A stretch of 64,000 nt of DNA from CAZYQW01 sp964649825 (GTDB lineage: Bacteria > Planctomycetota > B15-G4 > JADJEK01). Of the stretch, positions 42,734-51,955 are shown piece by piece. The notes beneath the pieces were generated by a model that had not been told where the DNA came from, searched no databases, and saw nothing but the letters and a program-made list of their open reading frames with translations. Both the position numbers and the translations under genes were made by a program. The stretch is from positions 119,425-183,424 of the forward strand of contig CAZYQW010000096.1 in the NCBI GenBank assembly GCA_964649825.1, given 5' to 3'. The first letter of the stretch is position 1, and every line of letters begins with the position of its first letter.

Positions 42734-43912
42734 ATGAAGGAGAAGAGGACGATCGGAGTGACGACGGCGGGAATCACGATCTCGCTCGTTTCGCTCCTGA
42801 TGGCCCTTCTCACGGTTCGCTTCGGTTCGTCGGCGGTGCTTTTCTCGGCGGTTCCGCTCGCGTTCGCGATCGTGGGGGTCGTCGCGACGTTGATCAGTCT
42901 GCGACGGATGCACGTCGACGTCGTGGCCCCCGCCGCCGTCGCCCACGGTGAGGAGTTCGCGATCGTCGTGCGACTTTGGACGGAGTCTCTTCGCATCGTG
43001 CCCCGCGACGTCGTGGTCGAGGTCGCGTTCGGCGAGACGTTTCGCCGGATCGGGGTCATCGGCTCCTTCGACTCCCGTGGAGAGGCGTTGATTCGTGGGG
43101 CGACGCGAGTGTTCACGCGCGGCCGCTACCGCTCGGTGCGGGTTCGGCTCGTGACGAGCTTCCCCTTCGGGCTGATCGAGCGTCACGTAGTCATCCAGGA
43201 AGCGACCGACGTGACGGTCCATCCGGCGGTTCATCGCCTGCGCGGGTGGACCGCGGAGAACGGCCGCGGCTCCATCGTTCACCGTCACGGGGGCTCCGTT
43301 GCCGGCGAGGAGGATCTACGCGGGCTTCACGATTGGCGGCCGGGCGAGTCGGCGCGCCGGATCCACTGGAAGGTCTCCGCGCGACGAGGACGACGCGTCG
43401 TGCGGGTGCTCGATGAGCCTCGCCGCCCGCCGGTGTGCATCGTCTTCCGCGCATGGACGCGCGCGGGCGCGGCGCGGCCGTCAGCCGATTTCGAGCTGGC
43501 CGTCCGTCTTGCGGCGAGTCTCGTGACGCATTTCGTGCGGGCCGGGCGCGAGTGGCGATTCGTTCTTCTCCAGTGCGATGGGGTCGAATCGGTTCGCGTG
43601 CTCGAGCTTCGCCGGCGCGCCGACGTTCTGAGCCGGCTCGCCGAGATCGAATGTCGTGAACGAGCATCGGCCGATTCGATCGTCGCACCCGCCGGCCGCC
43701 GCGGCGAGGAGACGATTCTCGTCACCTGCACCGGAGAGCGTCGTCGCGACGACGTCCACGCGCACTTCGACGTCCGAACTCGCGCGACGCGCCGCTGGCT
43801 GCGCAACCGCGCATGGAACGTCGACGAGGGCGCGGCGTCGAGCGCGTCGACAAGAGGTGTCGTGACGCGACCCCACGGGTCCGTTGCGCGCGCTCTCTTG
43901 AAAGGGCAGTGA
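42734..43912 (+). CDS. DUF58 domain protein
   Basis: A 392-residue protein with two N-terminal membrane helices (ITISLVSLLMALLTVRF and AVLFSAVPLAFAIVGVVATL) and a cytoplasmic part. The DUF58 signature is DLRGLHDWRPGESARRIHWK followed by RVVRVLDEPRRPPVC. The family partners MoxR ATPases, and its C-terminal part has a von Willebrand-like fold. GGAG at 42726-42729 favours the ATG at 42734 over the GTG at 42707. It continues into the transglutaminase gene after one base, so the three genes act as one unit. Confidence 0.9.
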   Translation: MKEKRTIGVTTAGITISLVSLLMALLTVRFGSSAVLFSAVPLAFAIVGVVATLISLRRMHVDVVAPAAVAHGEEFAIVVRLWTESLRIVPRDVVVEVAFGETFRRIGVIGSFDSRGEALIRGATRVFTRGRYRSVRVRLVTSFPFGLIERHVVIQEATDVTVHPAVHRLRGWTAENGRGSIVHRHGGSVAGEEDLRGLHDWRPGESARRIHWKVSARRGRRVVRVLDEPRRPPVCIVFRAWTRAGAARPSADFELAVRLAASLVTHFVRAGREWRFVLLQCDGVESVRVLELRRRADVLSRLAEIECRERASADSIVAPAGRRGEETILVTCTGERRRDDVHAHFDVRTRATRRWLRNRAWNVDEGAASSASTRGVVTRPHGSVARALLKGQ

Positions 43913-43913
43913 G

Positions 43914-46172
43914 ATGTCCACGTCGTCGCGTCGCCCAAGGCCACACCGAGATGCCGCCGCCGAGATCGCGGTCCTGGTCGTGGCGGTCGCGGCCGTCGTG
44001 ATGGGCCTCGTCGCGGCGCTCCGAGGGCTCGGGCCGTTGCCGCTCCCGACGATCGTCCTTTGCGTCGCGATCCTTCTGATCGCGCCGGTCATCCATCGCG
44101 AGTTGACGTCACGGCTAGGGAAGATCCGACACGCGAGGCTCTGGTCGGGGGGGGCCGCGCTCGCGCTGACATGCGCGGTCGGATACATGGGGCGGGAACA
44201 TGGCGGGATCGCGGTGCTCGTCGGCCTGGTGATGGGCGTCGTATGGCTCGCGTCGACGCCGGGCCGAACGGCAGAGTCGGTCCTCGTCCTCACGACCGCG
44301 ACGGCGGTCGCACTGGTCGCGTTGCTCGCGTACCCCGACCGGGTCACGCTCATCAGCCTCTTGGTCGTCAGCTTCCTCGTCGCGGTGGCGACGCTCTTCG
44401 TTCATGGGCGCGATGTGCGGAGGGGCGCGTTGGAGAGCCGAGGAGCCGTCGTCGTGCAGGAGCACGGGGCGCGCCTGTCCGGGCGCATCGGGTTCGGCGT
44501 CCTCTTGGCCGGCGCCGTGGTCCTGTGCGTGCCGATCTGCTTCCGGACCGAGCTGCTCATCGCGGGCGCGATCGGAGTCGACGTCGGCTCGACGCCGGTC
44601 GTTGAAGAGCCGCCGTTCGTGCCGCCTCCTTGGCCTACGGACGTCACGCGGCGCTCGGCGCACCGTCCGTCCGAAATCGTTGCCTCGTTTCCGACGACTC
44701 TGCCGGCCGGGAAGAAGGACCCGGATCAACCGAACCAGCCGATCATGGACGTTTGGATCGAGCGCGGGGGAGCGCCCGACCGGAGCGGCCGATCGTTCCT
44801 GCTTCGGGGCCTCGCGTTCGGGGACGTGCGTATCGAGGGAGTCCGGGCAGTCGCGTCGAACGATCGGTGGCGTTCGGAGGACGGCAGCATCGCGATCCAG
44901 AGCGGCCGAACCGGCGATCTGGAGATCCGAATCCGTCAGGCCCCGATCGCCTTCGAAGGCGGCCGCACGTTCCTCGCGTCGTTCGAATCGGCGCATGGAA
45001 TCCGGTTCGAGCGTCCCGCGTCCGAGGTCGAGGTCATGGCGCCGTACGAAGGTTGCCTGACCTTGAACGAGACCGTGACGCAGTGGCTCGACTACCGCCT
45101 CGAGATGTCGGCGGCGCGCTTTGACGGGGCGAACGTGCGGACGTCGGAGAAGCACGCGTTCCTCGGCCACGCGCGCGCGAGACACCCGGATGCGATCCAT
45201 GTCGAGACTCCGGGGGAGTGGGAGTACTTGGGGCGCGTCCGGCAGCAGGCCGGTGACATCGCGTCCCCGGCGCGCACCGACGCCGAGGTGGTCGCGCGCG
45301 TGGTCGAGCACCTCCGTCAGTACCGGTACGACGCGAACAAGTACTTCTCGAGCGACCTTGCGGCCGTCGAAGTGGTCTTGGAGGAGCGAGTCGGGTTGTG
45401 CTCGCACTTCGCGATGGCCGCGACCACGCTTCTACGTTCGCTGTCGATTCCGACGCGTGTGGCCACCGGCTACCTCGTCAGCGCGTTCGATCCGACGAAC
45501 GACCAGTACGTCGTTTGGGAGAGCGATCGGCACTGTTGGATCGAGGTGCACTTCGAAGGATACGGGTGGGTGCCGTTCGACCCGACGCCCCCGGCGGTGG
45601 TGAATGCTCACCGAGCGCTGCGCGGCGACGAGCCGATCTCCTCCGGACACGCATCCGATTCCGCGGAGGACGACCATGACGACCATGACGACCCGGACGA
45701 CCATGACGACCACGATGGCCCGGTGACGCTCTCTGCGGTGCTCGACGACCTGGGGGCGCTCCCAGGCCGGATCGCGCGAGAGCTGCGAAGTCTGCCGCTG
45801 TGGCTCGGCGCGATGGCCGGCGTCTTGGTTTGGTGGACCTGGTCGCGACCACGTCGGTCGACGGCGCGGACCACGGAGGCTCGTGTCGCGGAGGACCCGC
45901 GGTACCGTCGATTGCTGACCGCGCTCGAAAGGACCGGCTCTCGGAAGCGCCGGGCCCAAACCGCGCGCGAGTTCGCGCGCCTGGTCGTGAGTGAGGAATC
46001 GTCGAGATCCGGTGATGTGCGGCGGGCGATCGACCTTTTCTATCAGGCGTGGTTCGGCCAGAAGCCCCTCACGGACGAGGACCTGGGATTCATCGACCGC
46101 GTGACGGACGAGTTGGAGCGCGGGCGACCGGCAACGGTTCGGCGCGCTGAGCGTACAAAGGTGGAATCGTAG
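43914..46172 (+). CDS. Multi-pass membrane transglutaminase-like protein
   Basis: A 752-residue protein. The N-terminus has several membrane helices (about 17-35, 47-60, 82-92, 99-113, 121-135 and 142-162), then a large outside domain. The transglutaminase-like core has the triad C496 (GLCSHFAMAATTLLRSL), H540 (WESDRHCWIEVHFEGYGW) and D556 (FDPTPP). A linker at about 580-605 is almost pure Asp and His (EDDHDDHDDPDDHDDHDG), a possible metal-binding stretch, followed by one more membrane helix and a cytoplasmic helical tail. It is the third gene of the MoxR-DUF58 set. The enzyme probably cuts or cross-links peptides in the periplasm; the substrate is unknown. Confidence 0.88.
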   Translation: MSTSSRRPRPHRDAAAEIAVLVVAVAAVVMGLVAALRGLGPLPLPTIVLCVAILLIAPVIHRELTSRLGKIRHARLWSGGAALALTCAVGYMGREHGGIAVLVGLVMGVVWLASTPGRTAESVLVLTTATAVALVALLAYPDRVTLISLLVVSFLVAVATLFVHGRDVRRGALESRGAVVVQEHGARLSGRIGFGVLLAGAVVLCVPICFRTELLIAGAIGVDVGSTPVVEEPPFVPPPWPTDVTRRSAHRPSEIVASFPTTLPAGKKDPDQPNQPIMDVWIERGGAPDRSGRSFLLRGLAFGDVRIEGVRAVASNDRWRSEDGSIAIQSGRTGDLEIRIRQAPIAFEGGRTFLASFESAHGIRFERPASEVEVMAPYEGCLTLNETVTQWLDYRLEMSAARFDGANVRTSEKHAFLGHARARHPDAIHVETPGEWEYLGRVRQQAGDIASPARTDAEVVARVVEHLRQYRYDANKYFSSDLAAVEVVLEERVGLCSHFAMAATTLLRSLSIPTRVATGYLVSAFDPTNDQYVVWESDRHCWIEVHFEGYGWVPFDPTPPAVVNAHRALRGDEPISSGHASDSAEDDHDDHDDPDDHDDHDGPVTLSAVLDDLGALPGRIARELRSLPLWLGAMAGVLVWWTWSRPRRSTARTTEARVAEDPRYRRLLTALERTGSRKRRAQTAREFARLVVSEESSRSGDVRRAIDLFYQAWFGQKPLTDEDLGFIDRVTDELERGRPATVRRAERTKVES

Positions 46173-46199
46173 TCGGATTCGCTGTACAGGAGGCTCGAC

Positions 46200-46826
46200 A
46201 TGCTTCGCGTTACTCTTCTTCTTCTCGGACTCATGCCTCTCGCCCAGTCACAGGTGACGGTCGCGGGCCGCCTCGTCGTCCCGTTTTCGGTGCCGCCTCA
46301 GTGCGTCAACGGCGCGTTCCAGCTCGACAACACCAACGTGTTCCTGACGAGCACGACGATCAATCTCTCGCAACTCGTGGGTACCGATGTCATCGCGACG
46401 GGCTCGCTTCTGCCCACGCTCTGCACCGCGATCGGCGTGCAGCAGGTGGGGCCCGCGCCGTACGTGGTCGAGACCTGCGGCGGCGGCGCGTTGTCCTGCC
46501 CGGTGCGGGTGAACCTCCACTCGGCGGGTGGCGGGATGTTCGCGCTGTTCGCGTCCCTGAACAACGGTTTCGTCCCGTCGACCGTCCAAGGTGGGAGCTT
46601 TTTGCTCGACCCGTCGAGCAGCTTCGTCGTCCTCATCGCACCGGAGACCGGTTCATTGTTCACGATCGACGCCGTCATCCCGGCCGCGCCGGAGATCCAG
46701 GCGTTGTCCGTTCGTCTCCAAGCCGTTCGTTCGAGCCCCGCGCTCGGCAGCATCCTCGAGTTCTCGACGGTCGGCTCTGTCTTCACCGGGACGTTCACGA
46801 CGCCGTGTACCATGCCGAACTGCTGA
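46200..46826 (+). CDS. Small exported protein, paralogue of the gene at 12746
   Basis: A 208-residue exported protein preceded by a near-perfect AGGAGG. The signal peptide is MLRVTLLLLGLMPLAQSQ; the mature part starts VTVAGRLVVPFSVPPQCVNG and has STTINLSQLVGTDVI, a cysteine pair around CGGGALSC, and a final CTMPNC. The plan matches the product of the gene at 12746 (same VTxAGR start, PPxC, TxxNLxxL and cysteine end). It begins 27 bases after the transglutaminase-like gene, so it may be co-transcribed and could be a substrate of it; that is only a suggestion. Confidence 0.7.
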   Translation: MLRVTLLLLGLMPLAQSQVTVAGRLVVPFSVPPQCVNGAFQLDNTNVFLTSTTINLSQLVGTDVIATGSLLPTLCTAIGVQQVGPAPYVVETCGGGALSCPVRVNLHSAGGGMFALFASLNNGFVPSTVQGGSFLLDPSSSFVVLIAPETGSLFTIDAVIPAAPEIQALSVRLQAVRSSPALGSILEFSTVGSVFTGTFTTPCTMPNC

Positions 46827-46934
46827 CACTCGGCGGATGTTCGACAGATGGGAACCGGCGGGATCGCCATCGTGGCGCGCCGGCTTGATAGACTCGGCGT
46901 TCGACCCGACCCGGACCGACTCACCGAGGCTTCG

Positions 46935-49259
46935 ATGACGATCTTCCCCGTCCCTTCGGCCCGATTGGGCCTCGTCGTCCTGTTCGTCGTGATCGCAATC
47001 GCAACGTCGGCCTGGTGTCAGGACGACCCCGCGCGCCTCCTCGGCCGCAAAGACGTGGCCGAACGACTCGCTGCGGTCGAGCAGATCCGGGTGGAAGGCC
47101 ATGCGGATGCCGAGAAGCTGCTGCGCGACGCGGTGACGGATCGCGATTGGGAGGTTCAGCACCGGGCAGTCGAGGCCCTCGGTGCGTTGGGGAGGACGGG
47201 CGCCACCAAGCTCCTCGTCCAGGTGGCGACGGCGCACGACGCGCGGCCGATCCGAATCGCGGCCGCACGCGCTCTCAAGGCAAGTGATCCAGTCGAAGCC
47301 ACCAAGCAGTTGACGGCCAAGCTCAAGGGGTCGGCTCGACTCTACGCGGCACAAGCGCTCGCCGAGATCGCGGACGCGTCCGGTCAGAAGACGCTCGAGA
47401 AGCTGATCAACGCCAAGGAAACCGAGCTCCGTCCAATCGGTCTGATCGGACTCGGCCGCGTCGGGGCCGGCGGCGTCGAGACGTTCGTCGAGTCGCTGAA
47501 CCGGTCGGACAGCGTGGTCGCGGCCGCCGCGGTTGCGGCGCTGGTCGAAAGGGGCGGGCTCGCGGACCTTTCCGTGTTGCTCGAACGTCACGCAACGGAA
47601 CGGCTCACGGACGTGATGGAGCGACGCATCCGTCGTGGGATCGTGACCATCGCCGGGCGGCTCCCGGACTTGGATCGAAGCACGGCCGTGGACCGAGTGG
47701 CCGCGGCGCTGGCCTCGACCCGATCCGCCGTCGTCGCCGAGCGTACGGCGCGCCTTCTCGGCGACCTCGGACGCGACGGCGCCGTGGCGAGTGACGCGGC
47801 GGCGAAGGCGCTCCTCGCGCATGCACTCGTCCACGACGGAGGGAACGTTCGGGCCGCCGCGGCGAGTGCACTCGCGCGCATGAAGGCGGATGCGTTCGAT
47901 GCCGTCGTGAACGTCGCCAGGGCCGACGTCGACGAGCGCGTTCGCTTTCATGCGCTGAGGGCGGTGGTTGTGCTGGATGAGAGAAGAAGCGCGGAAGTCC
48001 TGACGAGCGCACTTGCCTCGGATGCCGCCGCCACGATCCGCGAGGAGGCGGCCGCGATTTGCGGACGCCTCCATCTGGCCGGCACCGAGGCGGGGCTGCG
48101 CGCCGCGCTGAAGGACCCTCATTGGACGGTTGCCCTCGCGGCGGCGGTGTCTCTCGGATCTCTCCAAGACGCGGCCGCCATCGATCCCCTCAAGGCTCTC
48201 TACGCATCGTCCGACTGGAAGGTGCGCGGCGCCGCGATTACTGGATTGGGGCGGATCGGCCGTGCGGAGGTGGTGGACTTCCTCATCGATGCGATGGACG
48301 ACCCGGATCCGACGGTCGCGAACACCGTTCTGGACTTCGTCAAGCGCCTCACCCGTTCGAATATCGACGGCGGCAAGAAGCGCTGGCAGAAGTGGTGGGA
48401 AGCGAATAAATCGAAGTTCGCGTTCGAGGATCGAAACCGCCGGTATGACGACGCGAAGAACAATCGTTACGCGTTCGGCGACTTCAAGCAGCGACCCTAC
48501 ACGGGATTCCAAGACATAGGAGTCATCGTCCTCGGCGGAGGAAAGGACAGTCTGCAGGTCTTGCTCACGAAGCTGGGGATTACGCACGAGATGACCCTGC
48601 CCGGCCGCGTGAAGGAGTCGTCGATGCAGCCGAACGCGGTCTTCTTCGCGAACTGCCCCGGGCAGATCCAGGACGATGATGTGGAGCGTCTGGACTGGTT
48701 CGTGCGGTCCGGCGGCTTCTTGTTCGCGACGTGTTGGGCCTTGACCCGTACGGTCGCGACGGTGTTCCCCGGCGTCATCCACGCCGACCGCGGAGAATCG
48801 GATCCGGGCGCCGTCGAGGCTTCCCCGGTCGATCGCGAATCGATCCACCTCCACAACGTCTTCGGTGACATGACCGATCCGCTCTATCAAATGGCGGGGT
48901 ATCAGCTCATCACCATCGACGACCGGGAGCGCTTCGAAGTGCTCGTCGACAGCGTCGAAGCGGACGCTCGCTGGGGCGAGGGGAATCTGGCGGGGTGGTT
49001 CTCGGTGGGTCACGGCGTGGTGGTCGACACCACGAACCACCTCGTGCTTCAGGGTATGAACGGAAGGAAGTTCAAGACGGACGACGAGCGGAAGGCGTTC
49101 GCGTTGGAGCGCCTGGGCTACGACTACGCGGATCTGAGGGAACTGGAGGCGGAAGGGGCGTTCAAGAAGGACTCGACCGCGGCGAACGCGTGTGATGATC
49201 AGTCGATGATGCGCCTGCTCGCGCGCTTCGTGCACAACCGGCGCCAGTTTGACGGCTAG
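46935..49259 (+). CDS. Exported HEAT-repeat protein with GATase-like C-terminal domain
   Basis: A 774-residue exported protein. The start follows GAGG; the signal peptide is RLGLVVLFVVIAIATSAWC. Residues about 30-500 are HEAT repeats of the helical pattern AVEALGALGRTGATKLLVQV. The C-terminal 240 residues (DIGVIVLGGGKDSLQVLLTK, then FFANCPGQIQDDDVERLDWF) resemble the class I glutamine-amidotransferase-like fold of DUF4159 proteins. Those proteins are frequent next to MoxR-DUF58-transglutaminase clusters, as here. No catalytic cysteine of the amidotransferase type is evident in the segment examined. Likely a scaffold that binds partners in the periplasm. Confidence 0.75.
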   Translation: MTIFPVPSARLGLVVLFVVIAIATSAWCQDDPARLLGRKDVAERLAAVEQIRVEGHADAEKLLRDAVTDRDWEVQHRAVEALGALGRTGATKLLVQVATAHDARPIRIAAARALKASDPVEATKQLTAKLKGSARLYAAQALAEIADASGQKTLEKLINAKETELRPIGLIGLGRVGAGGVETFVESLNRSDSVVAAAAVAALVERGGLADLSVLLERHATERLTDVMERRIRRGIVTIAGRLPDLDRSTAVDRVAAALASTRSAVVAERTARLLGDLGRDGAVASDAAAKALLAHALVHDGGNVRAAAASALARMKADAFDAVVNVARADVDERVRFHALRAVVVLDERRSAEVLTSALASDAAATIREEAAAICGRLHLAGTEAGLRAALKDPHWTVALAAAVSLGSLQDAAAIDPLKALYASSDWKVRGAAITGLGRIGRAEVVDFLIDAMDDPDPTVANTVLDFVKRLTRSNIDGGKKRWQKWWEANKSKFAFEDRNRRYDDAKNNRYAFGDFKQRPYTGFQDIGVIVLGGGKDSLQVLLTKLGITHEMTLPGRVKESSMQPNAVFFANCPGQIQDDDVERLDWFVRSGGFLFATCWALTRTVATVFPGVIHADRGESDPGAVEASPVDRESIHLHNVFGDMTDPLYQMAGYQLITIDDRERFEVLVDSVEADARWGEGNLAGWFSVGHGVVVDTTNHLVLQGMNGRKFKTDDERKAFALERLGYDYADLRELEAEGAFKKDSTAANACDDQSMMRLLARFVHNRRQFDG

Positions 49260-49301
49260 CGCGACGTTGCGGAGACCCGGGGCAGCCTCCGCGGGGCGAG
49301 C

Positions 49302-50960
49302 TCAGTCGAAGACGGCGTCGAGATCCATGCGTTTGAAATCGGGATCCCGAAGGATGTCCGCCTTGATCGGTGGTCCGGCGGGCTTCCAGGCGTGCCGTAG
49401 CCACGCAGCGGACAGCTCGTCGTCGCCATCGCGGCTCGCGATCCGAGCGAGCTGGAGGCACGCCACGTGGCTCAGAGGAAACAAGCGGGTCAGCATCTCG
49501 TAGCGACGCTTCGCCTCCTCGACCTCTCCGCTCTCGAGATACGCCAACGCCAGGCGGTTCTGGATGAGCTCCACATCGGACCGGAGATCCGCCGCCTCCT
49601 TCAGCCACGGAATCGCCTCCCATGACTTGCCGTCACGCAACAGCACGGAGCCGATGTTGAAGCGGGATTCCACGTGCGCGGGGGAGGACAGCGCGGCGCG
49701 GCGGAAGTGGTCGAGCGCCACGTCCGTCTTGCCTTCGCGCAACAGCAGGTCGCCGACGTTGTTCAACACCCTGGGATCGCCCGGGACGAGCTCGAGTGCC
49801 TTCGCGTAGACCTTCTTCGCCTCGTCCGCAGGGCGGCTGGGGTGTCGCTGCGGACGAGGTGGACGAGGCCGATGCTCGTCAGCGCCTCCGCGTTGCCGGG
49901 CTGAGCCTCCAACGCGTGCTGGAAGTCCGAGAGCGCCCAGCTCGCCCTTGTCCAGGTGAATGCGTCCCATGTTGAGGTGCTGCTCGGGCGACGTGAGCGA
50001 CTCGGAGGGCTTCTGCTCGATTTCGGACGACTCGCGGGAGTCACCGCCGACGTACCCCAGCGCCCGCATGTGCTCCATCGCCTCCTCCGTCGCGAAGCCC
50101 TCGTCGCGGCCGACAGCGGCCGCCGGCTCCGCCGCGGTTCCGTTCTCGTAGCTGGCGATGTAGCGAATCGGACGCGTTCCCATGAACGCCGGCTCGAGGA
50201 GTTCGTCCAGCACGCGTCCGTCCATGTCCTTGGCGACGGGCAGGCCCAGATAGTGCAAGAGCGTCGGAGTGACATCGAGAACCGAGGCGCCCTCGTTCAC
50301 CCACGTGTTCCTCCTGAACCCAGGGCCATGCGCGATGAAGACGCCCTCGGGGGCGTGGTCGAGGTGAGCGCCGCGGATGTCGAGCGTGGCCACGCTCTTC
50401 GGGCGCTCGTCGCCGATGCGGAATCCGTGGTCCGAGACGAGCATGACCGCCCATTCCTCGCCGACGCCGTCGAGCACGAGGCCGATCTGTTCGTCCATGA
50501 ACTCGTAGTAACCGTCGACGACGTCCTTGAACCGCTCGTAGTCCAATACGTCCACTTACGGCCGGCGAGGCGGCGCGTACTTCATGAACAGATGCGACAT
50601 GCTGTCGCTGGTCTCGAGGTAGACCCCGAAGAAGTCGAAGTCATGGGATGCCAACAGGCGGGTCGTGATGCCGGTGTAGCCGACGGTGGTCGCCGTGTAC
50701 TTCTGGAAGAGCTGGATGGGCTCGATCGAGTCGGCTTCGGACGCCCGGCCCGGCGAGAATGCGTGGCGATAGTACTCGTCTGCGGTCAAGTGGAAGAACC
50801 GCTGGCCACACCCATAGTCGAACTGCTGAATCGGCGGGACGAGCACGCTCAACTCCGGAATAAAGCGAGCGCGGATACACCGGCTCGGCTTCCGGCAGTC
50901 CCTGCCCGGTTCTGCTGAAGCCATGGAAACCGAGAGCATCGGATGCAATGACGGGTTCTC
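49302..50960 (-). pseudogene. Phosphodiesterase/sulfatase-like protein with TPR repeats, disrupted
   Basis: The reading frame encodes a type I phosphodiesterase-like domain (YLETSDSMSHLFMKYAPP, then VMLVSDHGFRIGDERPKS and DVTPTLLHYLGLPVAKDMDG) followed by TPR repeats. It is broken in three ways. An in-frame TAA at 50556-50558 splits the catalytic domain. An extra base near 49938 shifts the TPR region into another frame (SDFQHALEAQPGNAEALTSI), and a missing base near 49830 restores it. The first part of the domain, with the metal-binding N-terminus, is not found upstream, where the sequence runs into the sigma-factor remnant. This looks like a decaying gene; clustered sequencing errors are the alternative. 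Confidence 0.75.
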
Positions 50961-51064
50961 CTGACCCAAACCCACGCAATGACCTGCGGGACGGGGCGGA
51001 ACGAAAACTCCGACGAGGAGCGGGAGAAGGGAATGAGGAAGGGACCCCAATGGATGCGACGTCG

Positions 51065-51600
51065 TCACCCGTCTTCGCTCTGGAGCTTCGACCGCAGCCA
51101 GGCGCACGCCAGCGCCCACTCGCCGCCGAACGGTTCGCGGCGAGACACCGAGCACGTCGGCGACGCGCTCCAGACTGAGACCGCCGAAGAACCGCAGCTC
51201 GACGATTCGAGCCTGTCGAGGATCCAGTTCCGCGAGTTTCTCGAGGAGATCGTGGAGGACGAGGACGCCGACCCGAGGCGTGAAGGCGACGGGGCGACGG
51301 AAAGACCGTCGTTCAGCCGATGTGGGCGCACGCCGTTGCCTCGCTTCTGCGCTCGGCGCGCCAGCTCGTGGTTCACGAGAATCCGGCGGATCATTCGGAC
51401 CGCAGCGGCACAAAAGTGCTGGCGGCTGTTCCACGCCGACTTTCGTTGAGCGGCCAACCTCAGATCGCCCTCGTGCACCAACGCCGTCGCCTGAAGCGTG
51501 TGATCCGGACGTTCTCGGCTCAGGCAAGCGCGGGCGAGCTCGCGCAGCTCGTCGTAGACCATCGGAACGAGGACGTGCGTACTGAGTCGCGGCGCGGCTG
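51065..51600 (-). pseudogene. Planctomycete-type (gvs1-like) ECF sigma factor, frameshifted
   Basis: Pieces of one sigma factor lie in two frames. The first piece has YDELRELARACLSRERPDHT and RRILVNHELARRAQKRGNGV, the region 2 signature of the gvs1-type sigma factors abundant in planctomycetes. Near 51275 the frame shifts and continues with LEKLAELDPRQARIVELRFF and LSLERVADVLGVSPRTVRRR, region 4. Near 51125 it shifts back and ends LACAWLRSKLQSEDG. Two compensating single-base changes therefore break an otherwise complete protein. No clear start codon or ribosome site is seen near 51600. The disrupted phosphodiesterase gene follows directly downstream. Confidence 0.72.
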
Positions 51601-51955
51601 GACCGGCGTGCGACGGTGAGGGAACGACCTCTCCTCTGCGTTGCGGGCACTCCACTCGTTCAAAGATCGCCCTCGTGAGCGCTACGAAGGTCTGGCTCGA
51701 ACGAACTGCAGCAGCGCTCTTCGAAGATAATCCCTCTTCGAACATGCTGCAACGGGGAGCGTCCGTCGACAGCGCACGATAGAGTTCAACGACGCCGGCC
51801 GTGCGAAGTTGCACGACGCCGGGGACGAGTCGTCGACGGTTCGTGACCGAGATCGGCCACCACCTCAAGGATATGACGAGACCCGGCGCCGGGGTGATCG
51901 GGGCGCAGCTGCGCACCGACCACGGTTGCCGCGTGCAATCGACCGCGTGAGCGGT

